Shown: piece after piece, positions 1 through 7,507 of the stretch | Position numbering within the stretch: the stretch's first letter is position 1 | How the letters are laid out: each line of letters begins with the position of its first letter | Assembly: GCA_002373595.1 (NCBI GenBank) | Contig: DFKT01000045.1 | Span: forward strand, 1 to 16,837 | Source of the DNA: Lachnospiraceae bacterium UBA3638 | Lineage (GTDB): Bacteria; Bacillota; Clostridia; Lachnospirales; Lachnospiraceae | Direction of reading: 5' to 3' | DNA: 16,837 bases | Position numbers and translations under genes: made by a program | Notes under the pieces: model-generated | The model's database searches: none | What the model saw: the letters and a program-made list of their open reading frames with translations, nothing else | What the model was told of the DNA's origin: nothing

Positions 1-1958
1 ACTGCATCATCGACGAGGTCGACTCCGTTCTCATCGACGAAGCCCGTACGCCTCTCATCATATCCGGACAGAGCGGCAAATCCACGGCCCTCTATGAGAT
101 GTGTGACCTTCTTGCCAGGCAGCTCAAGCGCGGAGATGACATGAAGGAACTCTCCAAGATGGATGCCATCATGGGTATCGAGCAGGAGGAGACCGGAGAC
201 TTCATAGTAAACGAGAAGGATAAGATCATAAACCTCACTGCGGCAGGTATCGCGAGAGTGGAGCAGTTCTTCCATATCGAAAACCTCGCAGATCCCGAGA
301 ATACCGAGATCCAGCACAATATCATACTTGCCTTAAGGGCACATAACCTTATGTTCCGCGATCAGGATTACGTCGTAAAGGACGATCAGATCCTCATAGT
401 TGATGAATTCACCGGACGTATCATGCCCGGCAGGAGATATTCGGACGGACTCCATCAGGCGATCGAGGCCAAGGAGCATGTTAAGGTTAAACGAGAGAGC
501 AAGACCCTTGCCACCATCACATTTCAGAACTTCTTCAATCTCTTTGACAAGAAGAGCGGTATGACCGGTACGGCTCTTACCGAGGAGAAGGAGTTCCGCG
601 AGATCTACGGAATGGATGTAATAGAGATCCCCACGAACGCACCTATCGCACGTATCGACAGACAGGATGCGGTTTACAAGACCAAGAGAGAGAAGCTGAA
701 TGCTATTCTTAATGCCGTCGAGGAGTCCCATGCTAAGGGGCAGCCCGTCCTCGTAGGTACGATCAATATCGATGCCAGTGAAGAACTCAGCCGTCTGCTT
801 TCCAAGCGCGGCATCAAGCACGAAGTGCTGAACGCCAAGTTCCACGAGAGAGAGGCAGAGATAGTCGCTCTGGCAGGCCGTCACGGTGCTGTTACCATCG
901 CTACCAATATGGCGGGTCGTGGTACCGATATCAAGCTTGATCCGGAGGCAAGGGCAGCAGGCGGACTTCGCATCATCGGTACCGAGAGACACGAGTCACG
1001 CCGTATAGACAACCAGCTCCGTGGACGTTCCGGACGTCAGGGAGATCCCGGAGAGTCGAGATTCTACATCTCTCTTGAGGATGATCTCATGAGACTGTTC
1101 GGTTCGGAGAGACTTATCGGTATGTTCAATAACCTCGGAATCCCCGAGGGCCAGGAGATAGAGCACAAGATGCTCACCAATGCGATCGAATCCGCACAGA
1201 AGAAGATCGAGAGCAACAACTTCGCTATCCGTAAGAATCTCCTTGAGTATGACCGCGTAATGAGCGAGCAGAGAGAGATCATTTACGAGGAGAGAAAGAA
1301 GGTTCTCGACGGCGAGAGCATGCGTGATTATATCTACAAGATGATCACGGACATCTGTGAGAACGCAGTAGATATCAGTATCAATGATGATGTTCCTTTC
1401 GAGGAGTGGAATTTCGGAGAGCTCAATACCCTCCTTCTTCCCACTATCCCATTAGAGCCTGTTACCGCTGAGCGTATCGGCAAGGTCAAGAAGAACGGAC
1501 TCAAGCAGAAGCTGAAGGAAGAAGCTGTAAAGCTCTACGAGAGCAAGGAAGCCGAGTTCCCCGATGCGGAGAAGATCCGCGAGGTCGAGAGAGTTATCCT
1601 GCTGCGTGTCATAGACCGCAAGTGGATGGATCATATAGACGATATGGAGATACTTCGCCAGGGTGCCGGGCTTGCCGCATTCGGACAGCGTGATCCCCTT
1701 GTTGAGTACAAGATGCAGGGTTATGACATGTTCGATGAGATGACCCAGAATATCCGTGAGGAGACGGTCAGGACCCTTATGCATATCAAGGTTGAGCAGA
1801 AGGTTGAGAGAGAGCAGGTTGCTCAGGTAACCGGTACCAATAAGGACGACAGCGCATCCAAAGAGCCCACCAAACGCAAGGATGCCAAGATCTATCCCAA
1901 CGATCCCTGCCCCTGCGGAAGCGGCAAGAAATATAAGCAGTGCTGCGGACGCAAGTGA
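1..1958 (+). CDS. secA: Preprotein translocase ATPase SecA (5' end missing)
   Basis: SecA is the ATPase motor that pushes unfolded preproteins through the SecYEG channel at the cytoplasmic membrane. The reading frame is open from base 3 with no start in the window. It begins at the Walker B region (DEVDSVLIDEARTPLIISG, complete SecA signature), so roughly the first 200 residues including Walker A lie upstream. Further family marks are the helicase-like second nucleotide domain with AGRGTDI and GRSGRQGDPG. The C-terminus has a basic, low-complexity linker and then a zinc-binding tail, CPCGSGKKYKQCC, which in the family contacts SecB or phospholipid and the ribosome. The stop is at 1956-1958 and prfB follows after 55 bases without an obvious terminator, so co-transcription is likely. 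Identification is secure; only the N-terminus cannot be assessed. Confidence 0.98.
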   Translation, partial: CIIDEVDSVLIDEARTPLIISGQSGKSTALYEMCDLLARQLKRGDDMKELSKMDAIMGIEQEETGDFIVNEKDKIINLTAAGIARVEQFFHIENLADPENTEIQHNIILALRAHNLMFRDQDYVVKDDQILIVDEFTGRIMPGRRYSDGLHQAIEAKEHVKVKRESKTLATITFQNFFNLFDKKSGMTGTALTEEKEFREIYGMDVIEIPTNAPIARIDRQDAVYKTKREKLNAILNAVEESHAKGQPVLVGTINIDASEELSRLLSKRGIKHEVLNAKFHEREAEIVALAGRHGAVTIATNMAGRGTDIKLDPEARAAGGLRIIGTERHESRRIDNQLRGRSGRQGDPGESRFYISLEDDLMRLFGSERLIGMFNNLGIPEGQEIEHKMLTNAIESAQKKIESNNFAIRKNLLEYDRVMSEQREIIYEERKKVLDGESMRDYIYKMITDICENAVDISINDDVPFEEWNFGELNTLLLPTIPLEPVTAERIGKVKKNGLKQKLKEEAVKLYESKEAEFPDAEKIREVERVILLRVIDRKWMDHIDDMEILRQGAGLAAFGQRDPLVEYKMQGYDMFDEMTQNIREETVRTLMHIKVEQKVEREQVAQVTGTNKDDSASKEPTKRKDAKIYPNDPCPCGSGKKYKQCCGRK

Positions 1959-2013
1959 CGACGGCGTAAGATCCTGATACATGTAAACGCCGCTTTGAGA
2001 TGAGATTCAGATC

Positions 2014-3159
2014 ATGATAGTAGAATTAGACCAAATGAAACAGACGATCCTCCCCTACAAGGACACCCTTAAAGAACTTAAGGGTTCTCTTGATCTGGAG
2101 AACAAGGAGAGGAAGATAGAAGAGCTTGAGCGTCAGATGGAAGAGCCCGGATTCTGGGACAATCCGGACAAGGCCAATGCCAAGATGAAGGAGCGCGGTG
2201 CGATGCGCGAGGCGGTCGACGGTTTCCACAAGCTCAGCACACAGTATGACGATATTCTTACACTTATAGAGCTCGGCGAGGAAGATGACGACGAGAGCAT
2301 GGTGCCCGAGGTAAGGGCGGAACTCGATGAGTTTATCGCGGAGCTTGAGGAGCTTCGTATTGAGACGCTCCTTTCCGGAGAGTACGACAACTGCAATGCC
2401 ATCCTTGAACTTAACGCAGGAGCCGGCGGAACCGAGAGCTGTGACTGGTGTTCGATGCTCTTTAGAATGTACAGCCGCTGGGCTGAGAGAAAGGGATATT
2501 CCGTAGAGGTTCTTGATATGCTCGAGGGCGATGAGGCGGGGATCAAGTCCGTATCCTTCCAGATAAACGGAATGCATGCATATGGATATTTAAAGTCAGA
2601 GAAGGGTGTGCACAGACTCGTGCGCATATCTCCTTTTAACGCTCAGGCAAAGCGTCAGACTTCATTCGTAAGTCTCGATGTTATGCCCGAGATAGACGAC
2701 AGCACCGAGGTCGATATCGATGAGAAGGATCTGAAAGTAGATACCTACAGATCGAGCGGTGCCGGCGGTCAGCACATCAACAAGACTTCATCCGCAGTCA
2801 GGATCACGCATATCCCCACCGGAGTCGTTGTCAGCTGTCAGAACGAGCGAAGCCAGTTCCAGAACAAGGACAAGGCTATGCAGATGCTCCGTGCCAAGCT
2901 GATGATCTTAAAGGCTGAGGCAAATGCGGAAAAGCTTTCGGATATCCGCGGTGAGGTCAGAGATATAGCATGGGGCAATCAGATCAGATCATATTTCCTT
3001 CAGCCCTACACTCTTGTAAAGGATAAGCGTACCGGATACGGCACTCCCGATGCAAACGGAGTTCTCGACGGTAAACTGGATCCCTTCATCACCGAATACC
3101 TCAAGTGGAAGAGTACCGGCGGAGCCGAGGTCGGCGACGACGGCGAAGATCCGGAATAA
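2014..3159 (+). CDS. prfB: Peptide chain release factor 2, without programmed frameshift
   Basis: RF2 recognises UGA and UAA stop codons and triggers peptide release on the ribosome. The 381-residue product has an acidic coiled N-terminal domain, the RF2 stop-reading tripeptide SPF at about residues 206-208, and the catalytic GGQ loop at 251-253 inside SGAGGQHINKT. Many bacteria must shift +1 at a CUU-UGA-C site near codon 25 to make RF2. Here the matching place (2080-2094) reads AAG GGT TCT CTT GAT, in frame, encoding the KGSLD that aligns with RGSLD just past the frameshift in Bacillus. The ATG at 2014 follows an in-frame stop at 1996-1998. Its Shine-Dalgarno is weak (GATGAG, about 2000-2004), and ATG 2035 is a less likely alternative. 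It lies directly downstream of secA, an order common in Firmicutes. Confidence 0.97.
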   Translation: MIVELDQMKQTILPYKDTLKELKGSLDLENKERKIEELERQMEEPGFWDNPDKANAKMKERGAMREAVDGFHKLSTQYDDILTLIELGEEDDDESMVPEVRAELDEFIAELEELRIETLLSGEYDNCNAILELNAGAGGTESCDWCSMLFRMYSRWAERKGYSVEVLDMLEGDEAGIKSVSFQINGMHAYGYLKSEKGVHRLVRISPFNAQAKRQTSFVSLDVMPEIDDSTEVDIDEKDLKVDTYRSSGAGGQHINKTSSAVRITHIPTGVVVSCQNERSQFQNKDKAMQMLRAKLMILKAEANAEKLSDIRGEVRDIAWGNQIRSYFLQPYTLVKDKRTGYGTPDANGVLDGKLDPFITEYLKWKSTGGAEVGDDGEDPE

Positions 3160-3187
3160 CAGCGGATTGACCGCTGCACTTTTCCTG
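3160..3187 (+). terminator. Weak intrinsic terminator after prfB
   Basis: A perfect 6-bp stem, CAGCGG (3160-3165) with CCGCTG (3171-3176), closes a 5-base loop and is followed by CACTTTTCC. The stem begins on the base after the prfB stop codon. The short U-run makes it a weak or leaky terminator. It overlaps the -35 element of the next promoter. Confidence 0.45.
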
Positions 3188-3196
3188 TGATACAAT
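3167..3196 (+). promoter_or_regulatory. Sigma-A type promoter with extended -10
   Basis: TTGACC (3167-3172), an 18-base spacer and TACAAT (3191-3196) preceded by TGA (extended -10 TGn). Predicted start of transcription is near 3203, only about 12 bases before the ATG at 3215, so the leader would be very short and carry just GGGAAAG as a ribosome site. Confidence 0.6.
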
Positions 3197-3214
3197 CTGA
3201 ATGGGAAAGTACCT

Positions 3215-3559
3215 ATGACGGATTTTGACAGTTTTATGCAGATGCGGGGACAAAAGGGCAGAAAAGCTTTTGCCATGGCCTCATTTATATGCGGACTCAT
3301 TTCGCTGCTTACGATCTGTACCGGGTTGCTCCCGATACCGTTCGGTGCCTTAAGTATATTGTTTGCACTTCTCTTCTCAAGGGAAAACGAGAAGACCAAT
3401 CCGCTCACAATATGCGGCATTGCCCTTTCGGTACTGGGCATCGCAGCAGGAGTGATCCTTACAGCATATGCCTTTTATATGCTGAAGTACAATCCCGAGT
3501 TCTACGAATACATGAACAGAATGTCAATGCAGTTATACGGTATGCCGCTCCCGTACTGA
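3215..3559 (+). CDS. Small two-helix membrane protein, DUF4190-like
   Basis: A 114-residue protein with a short polar N-terminus (MTDFDSFMQMRGQKGRK), a first hydrophobic helix at about 19-38 running into a second hydrophobic stretch to about 54, a charged turn RENEKTNP, and a last helix at about 63-87, ending in a short Tyr/Met-rich tail. The pattern of small-residue-rich helices (ICGLISLL, LGIAAGVIL) split by a short charged loop resembles DUF4190-type membrane proteins, whose function is not established. It has its own promoter. The next gene starts 67 bases downstream without an obvious terminator, so the three genes up to 4905 may form one transcript. Reality of the gene is supported by promoter, spacing and hydrophobic organisation; the function is unknown. 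Confidence 0.7.
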   Translation: MTDFDSFMQMRGQKGRKAFAMASFICGLISLLTICTGLLPIPFGALSILFALLFSRENEKTNPLTICGIALSVLGIAAGVILTAYAFYMLKYNPEFYEYMNRMSMQLYGMPLPY

Positions 3560-3579
3560 TGCGGCCGGTAAGAGTTTAT

Positions 3580-3620
3580 CCGGAAAGGATTCGAACAAGG
3601 CAAAGGATTGCCGGAAAGGA
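3580..3620 (+). repeat. 10-bp direct repeat, second copy is the ribosome site
   Basis: CCGGAAAGGA occurs at 3580-3589 and again at 3611-3620. The second copy supplies the strong Shine-Dalgarno (AAAGGAG, 3615-3621) of the gene at 3627. A small hairpin, GGCAA/TTGCC with loop AGGA (3599-3612), lies between and touches the second copy. Confidence 0.4.
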
Positions 3621-3626
3621 GTATGT

Positions 3627-4139
3627 ATGATATCTCCTATTAGCGGATACAACACATCATCGGCTTCGCTGCAGAAAATGCAGTATATCTCCCCGTATGA
3701 GGAGAAGAAGGCCAAAGAGGAACATGACGAGCTCCTCGAGAAGATCGGTGTAAAGAAAAAAGAAAAAGATCCTCACGATCCTGCCTGCGAGTGCGAGACA
3801 TGTAAGCGACGCAAGTACAAGGACGGATCGAACGAGATGGTCTCCTTCAAGACCGCTCAGCACATCTCCCCTGAAGCCGCTGCTTCCAGAGTGAGGGCGC
3901 ATGAGCAGGAGCATGTATCCAATGCATACTCCAGCGCCGCAATGAAGGGCGGCAAGGTAATACAGGCTTCCGTATCCATTCATACAGCGGTTTGCCCCGA
4001 GTGCGGAAGGACATATGTATCGGGTGGAGAGACCAGGACTCAGATCAAGTATTACAACGAAGACAATCCTTATCAGAAGGAGCTTAAGTCGGCCGATCAG
4101 GGTAAGTATCGGGGAATGAATTTCGACGCAGCAGTATAA
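3627..4139 (+). CDS. Compact HExxH protein, SprA/CJM1_0395-like putative metalloprotease
   Basis: A 170-residue protein without signal peptide or membrane segment. The centre carries VRAHEQEHVSNA, an HExxH zinc-peptidase motif at residues 92-96, followed by SGGE at 132-135. This is the same order as VxxHEQxH...A and GGE in SprA-related putative metalloproteases, so H92, H96 and E135 are plausible metal ligands. Unusually, two cysteine groups flank the motif: CECETC (54-59) and CPEC (123-126), which could bind a second, structural metal. The N-terminal third is Lys/Glu rich and probably flexible. The start at 3627 is set by AAAGGAG five bases upstream; the ATG at 3623 is out of frame and stops quickly. 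Similar proteins occur in Clostridia next to unrelated genes. Substrate and even protease activity are unproven. Confidence 0.75.
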   Translation: MISPISGYNTSSASLQKMQYISPYEEKKAKEEHDELLEKIGVKKKEKDPHDPACECETCKRRKYKDGSNEMVSFKTAQHISPEAAASRVRAHEQEHVSNAYSSAAMKGGKVIQASVSIHTAVCPECGRTYVSGGETRTQIKYYNEDNPYQKELKSADQGKYRGMNFDAAV

Positions 4140-4140
4140 T

Positions 4141-4905
4141 ATGAGCATTTCCGCAAAGACAGTAAAAGAAAAAGCATTAAACATACTTGCAGGGCGGTTT
4201 TCGCCCTGCATTTCTCTTAATATGTCATATTTCTTTTTTGGATATATGGCACTTGTGCTCTGGATGAATGCCGCCGGATCGATCGTCGGACACATCGCTC
4301 CCGGAGACTATTCGCCCGTTACTCTCATCGTACGTGCCGCGGTGTCATATCTTCTGTTTGCATTTGCGCTTATAGTCCTCAGAGTGATGCTTGCGGGAGT
4401 CAGTCTCTTTTACCTGTCACTTACGAGCGGAAGTCAGATGCTTCCCTATTCGCTCTTTTACGGATTCAGGGAGAACTTCTCGAGATCGTTTGTGATCTCA
4501 CTCGGAGTATTCGGCCCCAAAGCACTCTGTGCCCTTCCTTTTAATGTCCTGTATGAGCTTTATGACAAGACGAAGGATGAGAAACTTATGATCGCATCGA
4601 TAGTTTCTTTTATCTTTGCCCTCCTTGGAGAACTGTATTTCTCACTCAGATTCAACATGTCATTTTTCATGATGCATGATTTCCCCAGGCTCGGCGCAGC
4701 CGGGATCCTCAGGGAATGCTCAAAAAAAATGAAGAGTCGCATGGGCGATCTCTTCAGATTGTACATTCAGCTTGTTCCCTATTATTTTTTCGGGATCCTT
4801 TCCTTCGGAATAGGACTCCTTTGGACTATGCCCCTTGTCTGGGAGAGTATGGCTGTCTTTTATCTGGATATGATGAAAAAGGAACCTGTTAATTCTCAGG
4901 AGTAA
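4141..4905 (+). CDS. DUF975-like multi-pass membrane protein
   Basis: A 254-residue integral membrane protein. Hydrophobic helices lie at about 27-50, 62-92, 114-136, 150-168 and 209-233. The C-terminal pattern AAGILRECSKKMKSRMGDLF, then GILSFGIGLLW, then a proline-containing stretch and FYLDM matches the layout of the DUF975 family (a run such as Sx.lMkGhk..lF followed by GIg.lw..PY and FY), common and uncharacterised in Firmicutes. The ATG at 4141 comes one base after the stop of the HExxH gene, with no visible Shine-Dalgarno, so translation is probably coupled. The gene overlaps the convergent minus-strand gene by 17 bp at its 3' end and has no terminator of its own. Function unknown. Confidence 0.8.
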   Translation: MSISAKTVKEKALNILAGRFSPCISLNMSYFFFGYMALVLWMNAAGSIVGHIAPGDYSPVTLIVRAAVSYLLFAFALIVLRVMLAGVSLFYLSLTSGSQMLPYSLFYGFRENFSRSFVISLGVFGPKALCALPFNVLYELYDKTKDEKLMIASIVSFIFALLGELYFSLRFNMSFFMMHDFPRLGAAGILRECSKKMKSRMGDLFRLYIQLVPYYFFGILSFGIGLLWTMPLVWESMAVFYLDMMKKEPVNSQE

Positions 4906-6562
4906 ATCTCTTTTCCAGTTCCTCGGCAGGTTTGAATCCGTCCGCATACGAATCGCCGAGCATCTCAAATTCGTCGTTGTATCCGCCCGCTGACGGGAAA
5001 GGATCGTATCCCGTCAGATCCATATCGTTGGATGCGTAGAACCCGTGTCCGTCCACTTCATAGAGATATGTGTCATAAGTGCCGTAATCCTGCTGCGTGA
5101 TATAGTTGGGATTATCGGAGAAAAGGATCACAAATCCCAAAAGGAAATACATCTTGTAAATGAGGAATGCTCCCGTGAAGGATGCGAGAAGAACGGGTGC
5201 CGATCTTCGGAAGAGTTTTTTCGTTGAGAGTATTCCGTAAACGGTTCCAAACATTATGCAGGGAAGCATAATGATAAAGCTGCGTCCGTATCTGATAAGG
5301 GGCGATGACAGAAACCATACGGCAAAAGCCATTATCGCAACAAACTGCGTATAGAGCAGCATGTTGCGGTATTTTTTTTGCAGCGCAAGGCATAACCATA
5401 TAAAGATGCCTGCCATGCTCAATATAAAGAAGATCCTGTCAGTCCTTCCTATCCCGGAAAGCCATCCGGGGAACCATTCAGTAAGCTTAAGGTCTGCTGC
5501 CTGATAGAGATCCGATCCTCTTCCGTAAGCGATGATATATTTGGAGTCAATGATCGCCAGTCCCTCCGGAATCCTCCAGGGTACCTTTATGAATCCCAAT
5601 GCTCTTGAGGGATAGAAGAACCATCCCGACAGGAGAAATCCTCTTATGAAATATGGAACAGTCATCACCAGAGCGGTAATGATGCAAGTGATGAGAGGTT
5701 TTCTCTCTTTCTTTTTGATGTATCCGACGAAAGGAGGGATGCATATAAGGACAAGAGGCGCGGCCGAGAGCTTGAATGTCACGGCCAGTATCGAGAACAG
5801 TGCAGGAAATGAGTACTTGTCGAGGTCGGCTTTTATCTCAAACAGATCGATGCATTTGATGATCACATATACGTATGCGAGCATCGTGAAATAATCGGAT
5901 GCAGGGGACACGATCTCATCGCATATGTCAAATATATAATACAGTCCCGCTATCCTTGCGAAGTCGGAGATCCTGACTTTTCTGTCAAAAAAGATATGTC
6001 CGATCCGCAAGGCTGAGCAGGCGACGATAAGCGCCATATATCCGGCACATACATGATATGACTGGCCGTTTATAAATGAGAGCGCATACAGCGCAGTGAG
6101 TGCAAATGATGAGCTGTTGTACCCCAGCCTGATATGGACATTGCCCAGTCCTTTGACCGTGCCGAAGCTTTCGAGCCAATGGACAGACTGGGCATGGTAC
6201 AGATCTGAGTCTATATGCATATATCCTCTGGAACTGCAGTATGAAAGGATGATCGCAGCGATGACGACCAGAGATATCTGAAGCGGGCCCGGCTTTCCGG
6301 CAGGTATCGCGATCTTTTTCCTTATCATGATAAACGCACATACGAGCGATATGATGATGAGTAAGATGTTCGCTGCCAGAGAGAGCCTTCCGAAGAGACT
6401 GAAAAGCTGTGCATAAACCGTAGCGATAAGTATACCGAATGCGGCAACATCCTCAGTGCGTAAAAAGCTCCTGTCTTTACCGTAGAGATAAGACAAAAAG
6501 ACCGAAGCGATCGGGATCGTAGTAAGTGCTATATATATCCATATCAGTAATACAGCTGTCAA
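4889..6562 (-). CDS. Large multi-pass membrane protein, GT-C/LIC_10190-like
   Basis: A 557-residue protein with roughly ten to twelve hydrophobic helices and a soluble acidic C-terminal tail of about 80 residues. After the first helices, a polar stretch reads DSDLYHAQSVHWLESFG (118-134) then GLGNVHIRLGYNSSSF. Aspartates in an early extracytoplasmic loop are typical of GT-C glycosyltransferases that use lipid-linked sugars, and the YH..W...G.V.GLGN..R.G.NS pattern resembles LIC_10190-type membrane proteins; both are recognition from memory, not a search. The start is the TTG at 6560-6562, one base after the ribU stop, preceded by AAAGGCAGA, so it is probably translationally coupled to ribU and falls under the FMN riboswitch. 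An ATG at 6565-6567 is in another frame. The acceptor, if any, is unknown. Confidence 0.75.
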   Translation of the reverse strand: MTAVLLIWIYIALTTIPIASVFLSYLYGKDRSFLRTEDVAAFGILIATVYAQLFSLFGRLSLAANILLIIISLVCAFIMIRKKIAIPAGKPGPLQISLVVIAAIILSYCSSRGYMHIDSDLYHAQSVHWLESFGTVKGLGNVHIRLGYNSSSFALTALYALSFINGQSYHVCAGYMALIVACSALRIGHIFFDRKVRISDFARIAGLYYIFDICDEIVSPASDYFTMLAYVYVIIKCIDLFEIKADLDKYSFPALFSILAVTFKLSAAPLVLICIPPFVGYIKKKERKPLITCIITALVMTVPYFIRGFLLSGWFFYPSRALGFIKVPWRIPEGLAIIDSKYIIAYGRGSDLYQAADLKLTEWFPGWLSGIGRTDRIFFILSMAGIFIWLCLALQKKYRNMLLYTQFVAIMAFAVWFLSSPLIRYGRSFIIMLPCIMFGTVYGILSTKKLFRRSAPVLLASFTGAFLIYKMYFLLGFVILFSDNPNYITQQDYGTYDTYLYEVDGHGFYASNDMDLTGYDPFPSAGGYNDEFEMLGDSYADGFKPAEELEKRFTPEN

Positions 6563-6563
6563 A

Positions 6564-7310
6564 TCATCTGCCTTTCATGATGGGACTGATCTTTTTGTAT
6601 ATCAGCAGCGTGAGAATGCTGACCGATGTGCCTTTTATCAGATTGAGAGGAGCGACACAGGCCATGACGAAACTTACTGTATTTCCGTGACCTGCAAAAG
6701 GATTGACCTTTTCGCCCATCTCAAGTATGGCTTCCAACGGCATTTTGTAAAGAGCCGCAAATGCGGGAAGCAGATAGAGAGCGTTAAATGCGGTTCCGAA
6801 TACGGTCATGGTTGCGGTTCCCGCGATGAGACCCTTCAACGCTCCTGATTTTGTTTTCTTAAAAGAATAAACAGATACCGCCGGAAGTACGAAGCTGCAG
6901 CCTACCGTAAAGTTTGCAAGCTCACCGACCATCGCGGTGGAACTTCCTCCGGTTATAAGCTTTAGCAGGATCTTCATGAATTCGATGGTCACGGCAGCAA
7001 CGGGACCGAATGCAAAACCTCCCACGAGGGGTGCTATCTCACTGAAATCCAGCTTGTAGAAGCCGGGAGCGAAGGGCATCGGGATCTCAAGGAGCATAAG
7101 TATCCTTGCAACGGCCGAAAGCATACCGATAACCACTATCTTTCTGGTATAAGCGGTTGTCGGGGACTTTGTGTCACGCTCAGATGCTTTGATCCTGTTT
7201 TCGGAGAATTTTTCGATCAATGTCGCAATGACGAACATCATCGCAATGATCACGAGAAAGCCAATGGCATATCTCAGGTTTTTAGAAACGAGCTCACAGA
7301 AATTACGCAT
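6564..7310 (-). CDS. ribU: Riboflavin ECF transporter substrate-binding subunit RibU
   Basis: RibU is the membrane S component that captures riboflavin and, with the shared EcfA/EcfA'/EcfT module encoded elsewhere, imports it. The 248-residue product carries the RibU core: PMPFAPGFYKLDFSEIAPLVGGFAFGP split over residues 78-104 (key KLDFS), then the GGSSTAMVGELANF riboflavin-binding segment and a C-terminal NLIKG. About 55 extra N-terminal residues, including one additional helix at about 13-33, precede the usual core; comparable extensions are familiar in lachnospiraceal RibU. The assignment is strongly supported by the FMN riboswitch directly upstream. The ATG at 7308-7310 lies seven bases after GGAGGT (7318-7323). 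The gene is read with the membrane protein at 4889-6562. Confidence 0.95.
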   Translation of the reverse strand: MRNFCELVSKNLRYAIGFLVIIAMMFVIATLIEKFSENRIKASERDTKSPTTAYTRKIVVIGMLSAVARILMLLEIPMPFAPGFYKLDFSEIAPLVGGFAFGPVAAVTIEFMKILLKLITGGSSTAMVGELANFTVGCSFVLPAVSVYSFKKTKSGALKGLIAGTATMTVFGTAFNALYLLPAFAALYKMPLEAILEMGEKVNPFAGHGNTVSFVMACVAPLNLIKGTSVSILTLLIYKKISPIMKGR

Positions 7311-7317
7311 AATGTTT

Positions 7318-7438
7318 ACCTCCTACCATCCGGACTGTACCGTTGGTAACGGAATCTAACCGTTTCAGCCGTATCGCTGCGCAGCGACCGGGTTGCGGAC
7401 TGTACCGCCAGTCGGGAATCTCACCCTGCCTCGAAGTT
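7318..7438 (-). promoter_or_regulatory. FMN riboswitch (RFN element)
   Basis: On the minus strand the leader contains the RFN hallmarks in order: GGCAGGGTGAGATTCCCGAC, then GGCGGTACAGTCCGC, a variable hairpin TCGCT/AGCGA, then GGTTAGATTCCGTTACC and GGTACAGTCCGGATGG. The closing stem P1 pairs ACTTC (7437-7433) with GAGGT (7322-7318), and the latter is the Shine-Dalgarno of ribU. No U-run follows, so control by FMN is most simply translational: ligand stabilises P1 and hides the ribosome site. Confidence 0.95.
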
Positions 7439-7453
7439 TACAGTTACCGTGAG

Positions 7454-7482
7454 ATTATACCCCGAAACATTCGGATAATCAA
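7454..7482 (-). promoter_or_regulatory. Promoter of the ribU operon
   Basis: On the minus strand TTGATT (7482-7477), a 17-base spacer and a consensus TATAAT (7459-7454). The transcript would start near 7447, about ten bases before the riboswitch closing stem, which fits well. Confidence 0.8.
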
Positions 7483-7507
7483 GGGATTTGGGAGACACCC
7501 TTTCGGT

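Noticed and set aside
1962..1992. Stem CGGCGT/ACGCCG between secA and prfB as a terminator
   Set aside because: Six pairs with a 19-base loop and no U-run; too weak, and the gap is short. I treat secA and prfB as co-transcribed.
3289..3630. A 113-codon plus-strand frame overlapping the small membrane-protein gene
   Set aside because: No Shine-Dalgarno or recognisable domain and an Arg-rich composition typical of a shifted frame. The frame at 3215 has a promoter and clear helices.
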